Below are positions 25,401 through 32,562 of a stretch of DNA of 36,848 bases, piece by piece. Position numbers and translations under genes: made by a program. The stretch is from Proteiniphilum sp. UBA5267 (GTDB lineage Bacteria > Bacteroidota > Bacteroidia > Bacteroidales > Dysgonomonadaceae): NCBI GenBank assembly GCA_002411515.1, contig DHTF01000123.1, forward strand, positions 10,555-47,402, in the 5' to 3' direction. Every line of letters begins with the position of its first letter. Position 1 is the stretch's first letter. Under the pieces are notes generated by a model. That model was given only the letters and a program-made list of their open reading frames with translations, was not told where the DNA came from and searched no databases.

Positions 25401-25627
25401 AAAACAACATTCCCCGGATGATTGCCGACAAGCAGTTCGACCTGATCATCAATATTCCAAAGGATGTGACACGACGGGAACTAACCAACGGCTACATCAT
25501 TCGGAGAGGGGCAGTTGATTACAACATTCCGCTCATCACCAACGCCCGTTTAGCAAGTGCATTTATTACCGCCTTCTGCAAAATGGGACTGGAGGATATC
25601 GAAATAAAAAGCTGGGATGAGTATTGA
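22415..25627 (+). CDS. carB: Carbamoyl-phosphate synthase large subunit, second copy
   Basis: This is a second full-length large subunit of 1070 residues, directly after the first. It retains AFGGQTALNCG, GWKEIEFEVIRD, DPLGIHTGES, NIQYAF with IIEINAR, and in the second half NPETVSTDYDMCDRLYF, GGQIPNNLA, SGDAT and IECNLRASRSFPF. The allosteric domain is complete. It differs from the first copy in having a short N-terminus, RSAYALGGQGSGI instead of RAAYALGGLGSGF, VVPMENF instead of VCNMENF, and a divergent middle region. The pair looks like an old tandem duplication with both copies under selection. Different allosteric control (pyrimidine versus arginine) is possible but not shown by the sequence. 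Confidence 0.92.
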   Translation: MDQSIKKVILLGSGALKIGQAGEFDYSGSQALKAMREEGIETVLINPNIATIQTSEGVADKVYFLPITPYFVEKVIQKEQPDGILLAFGGQTALNCGTELYQSGTLEKYGVRVLGTSVEAIMITEDRDLFVKKLNEIDAKTPLSHAVETLEDALIAAREIGFPIMVRSAYALGGQGSGICENETEFLELCKSALSFSNQILVEESLKGWKEIEFEVIRDSNDHCFTVVPMENFDPLGIHTGESIVVAPIITLTKEQISLLEDIAGRVVRHIGIVGECNIQYAFNAVTNDYRIIEINARLSRSSALASKASGYPLAFVATKLALGYTLDQIGEMGTPNSAYKAPAVDYMIVKIPRWDLNKFYGVSHEIGSSMKSVGEIMSIGQSFEEIIQKGLRMIGQGMHGFVGNREITFDDVEESLAKPTDLRIFAIADAFEKGYSVVQIEELTKIDPWFLGKLENIYNYSKVLSTYNKIEELPEEVLREAKRLGFSDFQIARFVEEPSGTLQEALIRVRKLRKGMGILPVVRRINTVASDHPDKTNYLYFTYGSEKAYVPHKDEKEAVVVLGSGAYRIGSSVEFDWCSVNAVQTARELGYASVMINYNPETVSTDYDMCDRLYFDELTFERVMDVIDIEEPKGVIVSVGGQIPNNLAMKLHHQQVPILGTSPLSIDRAENRHKFSAMLDELGIDQPRWKEASSISEIDAFIDEVGFPLLIRPSYVLSGAAMNVCYDREQMHVFLKMAVNVSKEYPVVVSSFMQNAKEIEFDAVAKNGEVVEYAISEHVEFAGVHSGDATLVFPAQKIYFETMRRVKKISKQIARELNISGPFNIQYLAKNNDIKVIECNLRASRSFPFVSKVLKHNFIETATRIMLDAPYAKPDSSVFDLDYIGVKASQFSFSRLQNTDPVLGVDMSSTGEVGCIGEDFSDAILKSMLSVGYKIPKKGILISSGEMKSKVDLLEACKLLGEKGYDLYASHGTCKFLGDNGIKATDVNWPDEDGENNIPRMIADKQFDLIINIPKDVTRRELTNGYIIRRGAVDYNIPLITNARLASAFITAFCKMGLEDIEIKSWDEY

Positions 25628-25633
25628 ATAAAT

Positions 25634-25889
25634 AAGAGGCTGTCTTAAGATTGAACCGACCTCCAAAAGTTAGAAAAAATACTTTTGGGGGTTGGTTCAG
25701 TTATATTATAAGACGGGCCTTCTTGCTACCTTCTTCGGTATTCCCTTATATTTTCCTTATATTTGGCTTATTCATCAATAAGGAGATAACGACCCATTAC
25801 CCTTCTATTACCCTTCTATTAGCCGTGCAAGAAGCTATTTCCTGAAACAAAAAAAGCTGTCTCAAAAATTGTTTTGAGACGGCCTCTTG
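25634..25889. repeat. Nested inverted repeats after carB, possible small mobile element
   Basis: The 256-base stretch begins with AAGAGGCTGTCTTA and ends with GAGACGGCCTCTTG; the ends are near-perfect inverted repeats of about 12 bases. Inside the left part, 25652-25670 pairs with 25681-25699 over 19 bases with only two G-T pairs, and 25634-25647 also pairs imperfectly with 25709-25724, making a hairpin of about 90 bases. The right part is the terminator listed separately. A tandem TTACCCTTCTA repeat lies near 25798-25820. The only open frame is short and overlaps the hairpin, and I do not believe it codes. It resembles a MITE-like element or IS remnant. Confidence 0.4.
25848..25885 (-). terminator. 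Terminator of the acyl-CoA ligase gene
   Basis: GTCTCAAAA (25859-25867) pairs with TTTTGAGAC (25872-25880) around a 4-base loop, with further GC pairing outside. On the minus strand the stem is followed by a run of seven T residues (plus-strand A run 25849-25855). It lies just past the stop of the ligase gene and may also stop transcripts from the car operon. Confidence 0.75.
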
Positions 25890-25892
25890 TTT

Positions 25893-27545
25893 TTACTGGT
25901 ACTTGAACCGCTTGATGCTTCGTTTTGGCGTTTTCTCAAACTCCTCATCCCGTATTTTAAAAGAGATTATTTTGCTGTAAGAGGGCAATTTGACGTTGAT
26001 ATCGCTGACGATCTTCCCAAAGAAGTTCGTCAGCTGATCGGCGGCAATGCCTTCTGCCTTCAGCACTTCGTAGTCGGGCACAATAAGAGCCACCACTTTG
26101 TGGTTGTCCTCAATTGCCAGCGATTCACTTACATAGGGAGAGCTGTTTATTTTCTCTTCGATATCTTCGGGATAGATATTTTGTCCCGAAGGACCCAGGA
26201 TCATGTTTTTGTTCCTGCCCCGTATGAACACGAAGTTATCTTTGTCGAGCGTTCCGAGGTCGCCCGTTTTTAGCCAACCATCGGGTGTGAAAACCTGCCT
26301 GGTCACTTCTTCGTTTTTATAATAACCCAACATCAGATTACTGCCACGGGTGAGTATCTCACCCACTACTTTTTCCGGATCTTCGGAATCGATCTTCACC
26401 TCCATTCTGTCGACCACCTTGCCACAGGAACGCTCCTTAAAATCGGTCCAGAATACATAGGAGACAAGAGGGCCGCACTCGGTCATGCCGTAGCCCACGG
26501 AATAAGGGAACTTGATTTTCCGCAAGAACTTCTCCACATCGCCATTCAAAGCCGCACCTCCAATGACCACCTCAACCAGGTTGCCACCAAAGAATTCGAT
26601 CATCGACTTCCGTACCTTGTTGTAGATCAATTTGTTTAGCAGGGGCATCTTGATGATTGTCGCTGCTGCACCCTTTTTCAGTTTCGGTAAAACATTCCGG
26701 TTGACAATCTTTTCGATGATGAGCGGTACTGCCAGAACCAGCTTGGGCTTATACTCGGCAAATGCTTCCATCAATACCTTGGGGGAAGGCGTCTTCCCCA
26801 GAAAGCAAATATGGCATCCCATCGAGATGGAGTTGAGTACCTCAAAGGAAAGTCCGTAAGCATGCGCCATGGGCAGCATACAGACAATGTTGTCACCCGC
26901 ATGGATGAATTCGAGGCAGTCGTTGGCAAATTTGGTATTCGACCACAAGCTGCGATAGGGCAGCATCACCCCTTTGGGACTACTGGTGGTGCCCGATGTA
27001 TAATTGATGACTGCGAGCTCCTCGGGTTTTTCGGTGCGAAAAGAAAGGTCATTGACGAAGAACCCCATTTCATATTTTTTCTCAAAATAGGAGGGGGCAG
27101 CATGGACAAATGCACCCACCTGATCGGATGTACTTTTTAACAGCGCAAAGTCGTCGAGTGAAAACACATTCTCAACCTTGGGCAGAGTGGCTTCATTGAT
27201 CCGACTCCATATGGCCTCATCCACAAAAAACATCTTCGAATCGGAGTGATCTACAATAAACTGCACACTCTCATTGTCGAATTCATGCAGGATACTTACT
27301 GCCACTGCTCCATAGGAGAGGGTGGCAAAAAAAACAATTGCCCAGCGGGCCGAGTTCTTGCCACAAATCGAGATCTTATCACCACGCTTTATGCCGGCAG
27401 CATTGAAATATTCGTGCAGTTGATCAATTTCGCGGGCAAAATCTTTGTAATAGAAGGTCCTTCCCTCAAAGTCGGTCATGGCTGGTGCATCCCAATTATT
27501 GCGGAAGCTTTGTTCAATCAAGCCTAAAAAAGAGTTGTTCGTCAT
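25893..27545 (-). CDS. AMP-binding long-chain acyl-CoA ligase-like enzyme
   Basis: The 550-residue adenylate-forming enzyme has the P-loop motif YTSGTTSSPKG at about residues 182-192, GYGMTECGPL in the A5 region, and LKTGDLGTLDKD followed by IRGRNKNMI, the hinge between the large and small domains. GQNIYPEDIE is the usual A8-type segment. The C-terminus ends with FEKTPKRSIKRFKYQ, which contains the catalytic lysine region. These enzymes activate fatty acids to acyl-AMP and then acyl-CoA in the cytosol or at the membrane. The sequence resembles FadD-like ligases, but the chain-length preference is unknown. It is a single-gene unit flanked by a good terminator. Confidence 0.87.
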   Translation of the reverse strand: MTNNSFLGLIEQSFRNNWDAPAMTDFEGRTFYYKDFAREIDQLHEYFNAAGIKRGDKISICGKNSARWAIVFFATLSYGAVAVSILHEFDNESVQFIVDHSDSKMFFVDEAIWSRINEATLPKVENVFSLDDFALLKSTSDQVGAFVHAAPSYFEKKYEMGFFVNDLSFRTEKPEELAVINYTSGTTSSPKGVMLPYRSLWSNTKFANDCLEFIHAGDNIVCMLPMAHAYGLSFEVLNSISMGCHICFLGKTPSPKVLMEAFAEYKPKLVLAVPLIIEKIVNRNVLPKLKKGAAATIIKMPLLNKLIYNKVRKSMIEFFGGNLVEVVIGGAALNGDVEKFLRKIKFPYSVGYGMTECGPLVSYVFWTDFKERSCGKVVDRMEVKIDSEDPEKVVGEILTRGSNLMLGYYKNEEVTRQVFTPDGWLKTGDLGTLDKDNFVFIRGRNKNMILGPSGQNIYPEDIEEKINSSPYVSESLAIEDNHKVVALIVPDYEVLKAEGIAADQLTNFFGKIVSDINVKLPSYSKIISFKIRDEEFEKTPKRSIKRFKYQ

Positions 27546-27912
27546 TATGCTAATTTCTTTAGATTACATCCATGATTCTCCGTAAAGCCGATCATGCACC
27601 TTCTGCAGGAAATGCGACCCTACCTTCAAATTTTTCATTTTAGTCACCGTTGCCTGTATGAAAACCTTTTTCCGTTTTGCAGTACCAAGGGACGAAAACG
27701 AAATTACAAAAAGAAACGATCAAATGTAAACAAATTTACCGATTTTGGTGATTTATTGTTGAAATTTACCCGGATATATTTTTTTTTGCCCACTCCTAGC
27801 TTGTTTCTCTCTATAAAATTTCGTTTTATTTCTTTTTTATCTTACTTTTACGATTGTGTTTACTTTTGAAGAAAAGTTGGAAAAATCTAACAGGTTATAT
27901 TTACAAAAAAAA
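27546..27912. other. Intergenic region between the ligase and DoxX genes
   Basis: This AT-rich 367-base stretch holds no gene I can support. On the minus strand two perfect TAnnTTTG elements (plus-strand 27721-27728 and 27731-27738) are candidate -7 boxes for the ligase gene, implying a leader of about 170 bases. They flank and overlap a palindrome GTAAA-CAAA-TTTAC (27726-27739). On the plus strand TACTTTTG at 27861-27868 is a candidate -7 element for the DoxX gene. Confidence 0.5.
27861..27868 (+). promoter_or_regulatory. -7 element of the DoxX/keto-sugar gene block
   Basis: TACTTTTG matches TAnnTTTG and lies 45 bases before the ATG at 27913. If it is used, the in-frame GTG at 27856 cannot be the start codon, because it would precede the transcript. 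The -33 region is T-rich without a clean TTTG. Confidence 0.45.
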
Positions 27913-28398
27913 ATGCGTTTATCTCAATATAGCAAATCCCAATTGTATGCATTGTTTACATTGCGCATGTTCATCGGATGGTACTTTTTATACGAAGGAT
28001 TGGCAAAATTATTCACCCCCAACTGGTCAGCATATGGTTATTTGATCGACTCGAAAGGAGTTTTTGCCTCCTTATTTTTACAACTGGCTGAAAATCCAGT
28101 CATGCTTGATGTGGTCAACTTCGTCAACGCCTGGGGACTGACATTCGTTGGTTTGTCGCTGATTTTGGGTTTGCTCACCCGGCTGGGTTCCCTTGGCGCT
28201 TTCCTTTTTTTGTTATTGTTTTATCTTTCCCATCCTCCACTGTTAAATGTGGAATACATGATGCCTACTGAAGGCTCCTATTTATGGATCGATAAAAACC
28301 TGATCATGCTGCTATCGGTTCTGGTGTTGGCGCTATTTCCCACATCCAGGATCATCGGTCTTGACAGTTTGCTGTTTCGCAAGGGTAAAAAACAATAA
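27913..28398 (+). CDS. DoxX-like integral membrane protein
   Basis: I start the protein at ATG 27913, giving 161 residues; an in-frame GTG at 27856 would add 19 lysine-rich residues but overlaps the predicted promoter. There are about four hydrophobic segments, with the DoxX-family opening LRMFIGWYFLYEGLAKLF and a later GLSLILGLLTRLGSLGAFLFLLLF. DoxX-type proteins occur with oxidoreductases and thiosulfate:quinone oxidoreductase, but most have no known function. It lies 69 bases upstream of the first Gfo/Idh/MocA gene and is probably in the same operon. A role in passing electrons from exported dehydrogenases to the quinone pool is possible but speculative. Confidence 0.75.
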   Translation: MRLSQYSKSQLYALFTLRMFIGWYFLYEGLAKLFTPNWSAYGYLIDSKGVFASLFLQLAENPVMLDVVNFVNAWGLTFVGLSLILGLLTRLGSLGAFLFLLLFYLSHPPLLNVEYMMPTEGSYLWIDKNLIMLLSVLVLALFPTSRIIGLDSLLFRKGKKQ

Positions 28399-28467
28399 GT
28401 TATGCATCCTGGAATTCATGCAAATTCAACGGAGAAGGGAACGATATAATCAGGAACGTACACTTTT

Positions 28468-30123
28468 ATGAACGAAGAAGAAAAAAATATACGACAAGAA
28501 GGAGAAGATAAACCGGGGAAGGAGGTCTCACAGGGACGGCGCGACACGCTCAAAGCTTTGGTAGCAGTACCTGTATTGGGAGCCATGGCCTATGGTGTGT
28601 ATCAGAAGAAAAAGAAGGAACTCACCAACCGTGATGCCGCTGAAATGTTTCGCATGAAAAGCGATGTTGCCCCTTACAGTCCCACCGTATCAGATGCCGC
28701 CATCATCAGACTTGGGATCATCGGTTATGGTATCCGAGGAACACAGTTGATGCAGGCGTTGGGTTTTGCAACACCTGAATATGTGGAGACTCAAAAGGAT
28801 TTATCCAAAACGGGCAGTACCCGCTATCAGGACTTTCTGGAGCAGGAGGATCTGCGGGTGGAGATTACCGCAGTATGCGACATTTTCGATCCCTATGCAG
28901 CGGATGCCATCCGTGCCGGTTCTAATATTTACCGGGAAGGTGTGAACGGGAAGTACGGAGCACAACCGAAGCGCTATCTTCATTACAGGGAACTGCTGGC
29001 TGCACCCGACGTGGATGCCGTGGTGATCGCCTCACCTGATCACTGGCACGGCACGATGGCCATGGATGCCGTGAGGGCCGGCAAACATGTCTATGTGGAA
29101 AAGCCCATGACATGGACAGTACCCGAGACCTACATGCTTCGTACATTGGTAAAAGAAAATCCTCAGGTTGTATTTCAACTGGGACATCAGAACAGACAAA
29201 TAGAGGCGTATGAACGTGCCCGCCAAATCGTGGAAAATAACCTCCTGGGTAAGATCACGCTGATTGAAACAGGCACCAACCGGAACGATCCCAACGGAGC
29301 GTGGGTTTATCCGATTCATGAAGAGGCCAACCCGAAGAATATCGACTGGAAACAATTTGAAGGAGATCCAGAGAGAGTAAAAGAGTACATGGATTACATG
29401 ACTTCTGCGGGTTTGGCGAAGTATGTTGGACCCGAACCGAGGGATAAATTCAGTCTGGAACGTTTTTTTCGGTGGCGCTGTTGGTGGGATTACAGTACAG
29501 GATTGAGTGGCGACCTGCTCACACACGAATACGATGCCATGAATCAGATACTCAATATAGGTATACCTTCATCGGCCAGTTCATCGGGAGGGGTTTACTT
29601 CTTTAAGGATGGACGCACCGTACCGGATGTGCTACAGACCGTGTTTGAATTCAAGGACAAGGATATGACCATGTTCTATTCCGCTACATTGGCCAATCAA
29701 TTCAGCCGTAGCAGAAAGATCATGGGGCAAGACGCCACCATGGAGGTGGGCAACATGCTCACTGTGACGGTGGACCCGCAAACGGTGCAATACCGTCAGA
29801 AAGTGGAGCAAGGTATCATCAAACCAGGTGAGCCCTTTTACACCTACGTGCCAGGGCAAAGTGTGGATGCGGTGTCCACAGCTACTGAACGATATTTTGC
29901 GGAACGGGGGCTGCTCTATTCATATATCAGCGGCAAACGTTTCAACACCACCTTCCTTCATCTGAAAGAGTGGATCAGTTGTATTCGGAGTGGAAAACAG
30001 CCTTCCTGCGGCATCGATCAGGGTTTCGAGGAAGCCATTACGGCGCACATGGGAACAAGGGCTTATCTGGAAGGACGAACCATGTATTGGGATAAAGACA
30101 AAGAAGAAATTACAAGAGAATAA
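28468..30123 (+). CDS. Gfo/Idh/MocA family oxidoreductase, membrane-anchored or Tat-exported
   Basis: The 551-residue protein has an acidic N-terminal tail, a twin arginine at R24-R25 (GRRDTLKA), and a hydrophobic stretch (LVAVPVLGAMAYGVY), which together look like a Tat signal or anchor. The Rossmann fold follows with LGIIGYGIRG at 82-91, and EKP at 211-213 (HVYVEKPMTW) carries the usual catalytic lysine. The C-terminal alpha/beta domain includes RWRCWWDYSTGLSGDLLTHEYD, typical of this large exported Bacteroidota subgroup. Such enzymes oxidise or epimerise sugars with tightly bound NAD(P). The neighbours suggest a 3-keto-sugar pathway outside the cytoplasm. The substrate is unknown. Confidence 0.83.
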   Translation: MNEEEKNIRQEGEDKPGKEVSQGRRDTLKALVAVPVLGAMAYGVYQKKKKELTNRDAAEMFRMKSDVAPYSPTVSDAAIIRLGIIGYGIRGTQLMQALGFATPEYVETQKDLSKTGSTRYQDFLEQEDLRVEITAVCDIFDPYAADAIRAGSNIYREGVNGKYGAQPKRYLHYRELLAAPDVDAVVIASPDHWHGTMAMDAVRAGKHVYVEKPMTWTVPETYMLRTLVKENPQVVFQLGHQNRQIEAYERARQIVENNLLGKITLIETGTNRNDPNGAWVYPIHEEANPKNIDWKQFEGDPERVKEYMDYMTSAGLAKYVGPEPRDKFSLERFFRWRCWWDYSTGLSGDLLTHEYDAMNQILNIGIPSSASSSGGVYFFKDGRTVPDVLQTVFEFKDKDMTMFYSATLANQFSRSRKIMGQDATMEVGNMLTVTVDPQTVQYRQKVEQGIIKPGEPFYTYVPGQSVDAVSTATERYFAERGLLYSYISGKRFNTTFLHLKEWISCIRSGKQPSCGIDQGFEEAITAHMGTRAYLEGRTMYWDKDKEEITRE

Positions 30124-30163
30124 CCATTATTAACTGAGAGTTAAAACCAAAAAAAAATTACTT

Positions 30164-31633
30164 ATGTCATCAAAAATTTCAAGAAGAAGATTCTTAGAAA
30201 CGGGTGCTATTGCTGCAGCCGGTCTAACAGTGGTACCTTCGTCGGTACTTGGAAAGAGTATGGGTTACACTGCCCCGAGCGATAAATTGAATATCGCGGG
30301 AGTGGGTATTGGAGGTATGGGTTTTGCTAACCTGAAGAACCTGGAAAGCCAGAATATCGTAGGTTTGTGCGATGTGGACTGGAAATATAGCCAGCGTGTG
30401 TTCGATTATTTTCCCAAAGCAAAGAAATACTACGATTACAGAAAGATGTATGAAGAGTTGGGGAAAAGCATCGATGCAGTGGTTGTAGCTACAGCAGACC
30501 ATACCCACGCACTGATTGCAGCCGAAGCAATTACCATGGGCAAACATGTCTATGTACAAAAGCCGCTTACGCACAGCGTATATGAATCACGTTTGCTGAC
30601 CAAACTGGCCAAAAAGTACAAAGTAGCAACCAGCATGGGTAACCAGGGTTCATCCGGCCCCGGCGTGCGTCAGGTAGTCGACTGGATCAGGGACGGACAG
30701 ATTGGCGAAATAACAAAGGTGGAGACATTCACTGACAGGCCCATCTGGCCACAGGGATTGATGACCCCACAAAAGGCCGACAAGATACCCTCTACCCTGA
30801 AATGGGATCTTTTCATCGGGCCGGCCAACAACCGTCCCTTCAACAACATCTATCATCCCTGGAACTGGCGTGGATGGTGGGATTTTGGTACAGGTGCCTT
30901 GGGTGATATGGCTTGCCACATTCTTCATCCTGTATTCAAGGGGTTGAACCTGGGTTATCCTACAAAGGTACAGGGATCATCTACCATGCTGCTGAACGAC
31001 TGTGCTCCCAATGCTCAGATGGTGAAGTATGTGTTCCCACAGCGTGACAACATGCCCAAGGTAGGTATGCCCGAAGTAGAGGTATACTGGTATGATGGAG
31101 GTCTCCTTCCCATGCGTCCCGAAGGTGTACCGGCCGGCAAAAATCTGAACGACTCGGGTGGTGCTGTGATCTTCCATGGTACAAAAGACACCCTGATCTG
31201 TGGATGTTACGGTGTGAACCCATGGTTGGTATCGGGTCGTAAGCCCAATTCTCCCAAAACACAGCGTGAAGTAACCCTTTCTCACGAAATGGACTGGGTG
31301 CGTGCCTGCAAAGAATCGGCAGCAAACCGCGTAGAAACAGCTTCTCCTTTCGCCGAAGCAGGGCCTTTCAACGAAATGGTGGTTATGGGCGTTCTCGCCG
31401 TAAGACTGCAGTCGTTGAATCAGGAACTGGAATGGGATGGCGAAAATATGCGTTTCACCAATATTCCTGCTGACGCCAATATCAGAACCATTATCGAAGA
31501 CGGTTTCAAAATTACCGACGGTCATCCTACTTTCAATAAGACCTGGACTGAACCGGTGAATGCTGTAGCATACGCCAATGAGCTTATCAAGCATACATAC
31601 AAAAACGGTTACGAATTACCGGCTATGCCGTAA
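30164..31633 (+). CDS. Gfo/Idh/MocA family oxidoreductase with Tat signal
   Basis: The 489-residue protein begins with a clear twin-arginine signal, SRRRFLETGAIAAAGLTVVP, so it should be exported folded with its cofactor. The nucleotide-binding loop GVGIGGMG is at residues 46-53. The usual EKP motif is QKP at 132-134 (HVYVQKPLTHSVYESR), keeping the lysine and proline but replacing the glutamate. WRGWWDFGTGALGDMACHILHP is the probable active-site segment. It lies 40 bases after the first oxidoreductase gene, with a small palindrome between them (30130-30144). It is diverged from that gene, so the two probably act on different substrates or steps. Confidence 0.84.
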   Translation: MSSKISRRRFLETGAIAAAGLTVVPSSVLGKSMGYTAPSDKLNIAGVGIGGMGFANLKNLESQNIVGLCDVDWKYSQRVFDYFPKAKKYYDYRKMYEELGKSIDAVVVATADHTHALIAAEAITMGKHVYVQKPLTHSVYESRLLTKLAKKYKVATSMGNQGSSGPGVRQVVDWIRDGQIGEITKVETFTDRPIWPQGLMTPQKADKIPSTLKWDLFIGPANNRPFNNIYHPWNWRGWWDFGTGALGDMACHILHPVFKGLNLGYPTKVQGSSTMLLNDCAPNAQMVKYVFPQRDNMPKVGMPEVEVYWYDGGLLPMRPEGVPAGKNLNDSGGAVIFHGTKDTLICGCYGVNPWLVSGRKPNSPKTQREVTLSHEMDWVRACKESAANRVETASPFAEAGPFNEMVVMGVLAVRLQSLNQELEWDGENMRFTNIPADANIRTIIEDGFKITDGHPTFNKTWTEPVNAVAYANELIKHTYKNGYELPAMP

Positions 31634-31644
31634 TTAATGTCTCG

Positions 31645-31688
31645 AAGGGAACAACGATGGCTTCGTCCGTTGTTGTTCCCTTTCTTTC
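31645..31688 (+). terminator. Terminator-like hairpin after the second oxidoreductase gene
   Basis: AAGGGAACAAC (31645-31655) pairs perfectly with GTTGTTCCCTT (31672-31682), followed by a T-rich but interrupted tract. It lies 12 bases after the stop codon and 40 bases before the next gene, so it may act as a partial terminator that lowers downstream expression, or as a 3' stabilising hairpin. Confidence 0.6.
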
Positions 31689-31727
31689 ACAATTAAATTG
31701 TCTGTTTAATTAAAAAGAAAAATAGTT

Positions 31728-32504
31728 ATGAAAAAAGTTTTTTATTTGTTTAGTTTACTCATTATGTCAGGTATGATTTTCGCATCTTGTACCAACGCCA
31801 GCAAACAATCCGCGGCTACCGATGGCGTTGATTCCACCGAAGTGGTTGCAGCTGATGAAGGTTGGATCACTCTTTTCAATGGAACTGATTTCACTGGCTG
31901 GCGTGGTTACAACCGTGCCGACATGCCGGCAGCATGGACCATCGAGGATGGAGCCATCAAGATCAACGGTTCGGGTATGGGTGAAGCAGGTGCCAAGGAT
32001 GGCGGTGACATCATCTATGACCAGAAATTCAAGAATTTTGAACTTACCTTCGAGTGGAAAGTGTCAGAAGGCGGTAACAGCGGTATCTTCTATCTGGCTC
32101 AGGAAGTAGAAGGAAAACCCATCTACGAATCCTCACCCGAATATCAAATACTCGACAACGAAAGACACCCAGATGCAAAATTGGGTAAGGACGGAAACCG
32201 TAAGTCGGCTTCTCTTTATGATTTGGTTCCTGCCGTGCCGCAGAATTCAAAACCTGCTGGTGAATGGAATACCGGTAGTATCATGGTATACAAGGGCACC
32301 GTTATCCACTCTCAGAATGGAGAAAACGTAGTGGAGTATCATCTCTGGACAGACGCATGGAAAGAAATGGTTGCTGGAAGCAAGTTCAAAGACTGGCCTA
32401 ACTTCCTGAATGCAGGTGGTGAGAACCAGGAAGGTTACATCGGCTTGCAGGATCATGGCGACGATGTATGGTACAAAAATATCAAAATTAAAATATTGGA
32501 TTAA
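31728..32504 (+). CDS. DUF1080 lipoprotein (3-keto-disaccharide hydrolase-like)
   Basis: The 258-residue protein starts with a lipoprotein signal with lipobox FASC, so the mature protein begins at C21 and is membrane-anchored outside the cytoplasm. There is no obvious acidic surface-export signal after the cysteine. The DUF1080 domain, a concanavalin-like beta-sandwich, is seen in WITLFNGTDFTGWRGY, FELTFEWKVSEGGNSGIFYL, SPEYQILDNERH and the closing GYIGLQDHGDDVWYKNIKIK. Members of this family cleave 3-keto-glycosides produced by dehydrogenases. Its place among two exported Gfo/Idh/MocA enzymes and a sugar isomerase supports such a role here. The linkage and sugar are unknown. Confidence 0.85.
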   Translation: MKKVFYLFSLLIMSGMIFASCTNASKQSAATDGVDSTEVVAADEGWITLFNGTDFTGWRGYNRADMPAAWTIEDGAIKINGSGMGEAGAKDGGDIIYDQKFKNFELTFEWKVSEGGNSGIFYLAQEVEGKPIYESSPEYQILDNERHPDAKLGKDGNRKSASLYDLVPAVPQNSKPAGEWNTGSIMVYKGTVIHSQNGENVVEYHLWTDAWKEMVAGSKFKDWPNFLNAGGENQEGYIGLQDHGDDVWYKNIKIKILD

Positions 32505-32515
32505 GAACCCCTAAA

Positions 32516-32544
32516 GGATATTTCCCCTTCGGGTGGAAATATTC
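32516..32544 (+). terminator. Hairpin between the DUF1080 and isomerase genes
   Basis: GGATATTTCC (32516-32525) pairs with GGAAATATTC (32535-32544) with one G-T pair, and a short inner CC/GG stem closes on CTTCG-type loop bases. It is followed by TTTAATAAAA, not a proper T run, so it is more likely an RNA-processing or stability hairpin than an efficient terminator. Confidence 0.4.
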
Positions 32545-32562
32545 TTTAATAAAAAAAATACA

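Noticed and set aside
25651..25845. Small frame of 64 codons after the second carB
   Set aside because: Its first part lies in the arm of a long hairpin and its composition is that of AT-rich spacer; no start signals are seen.
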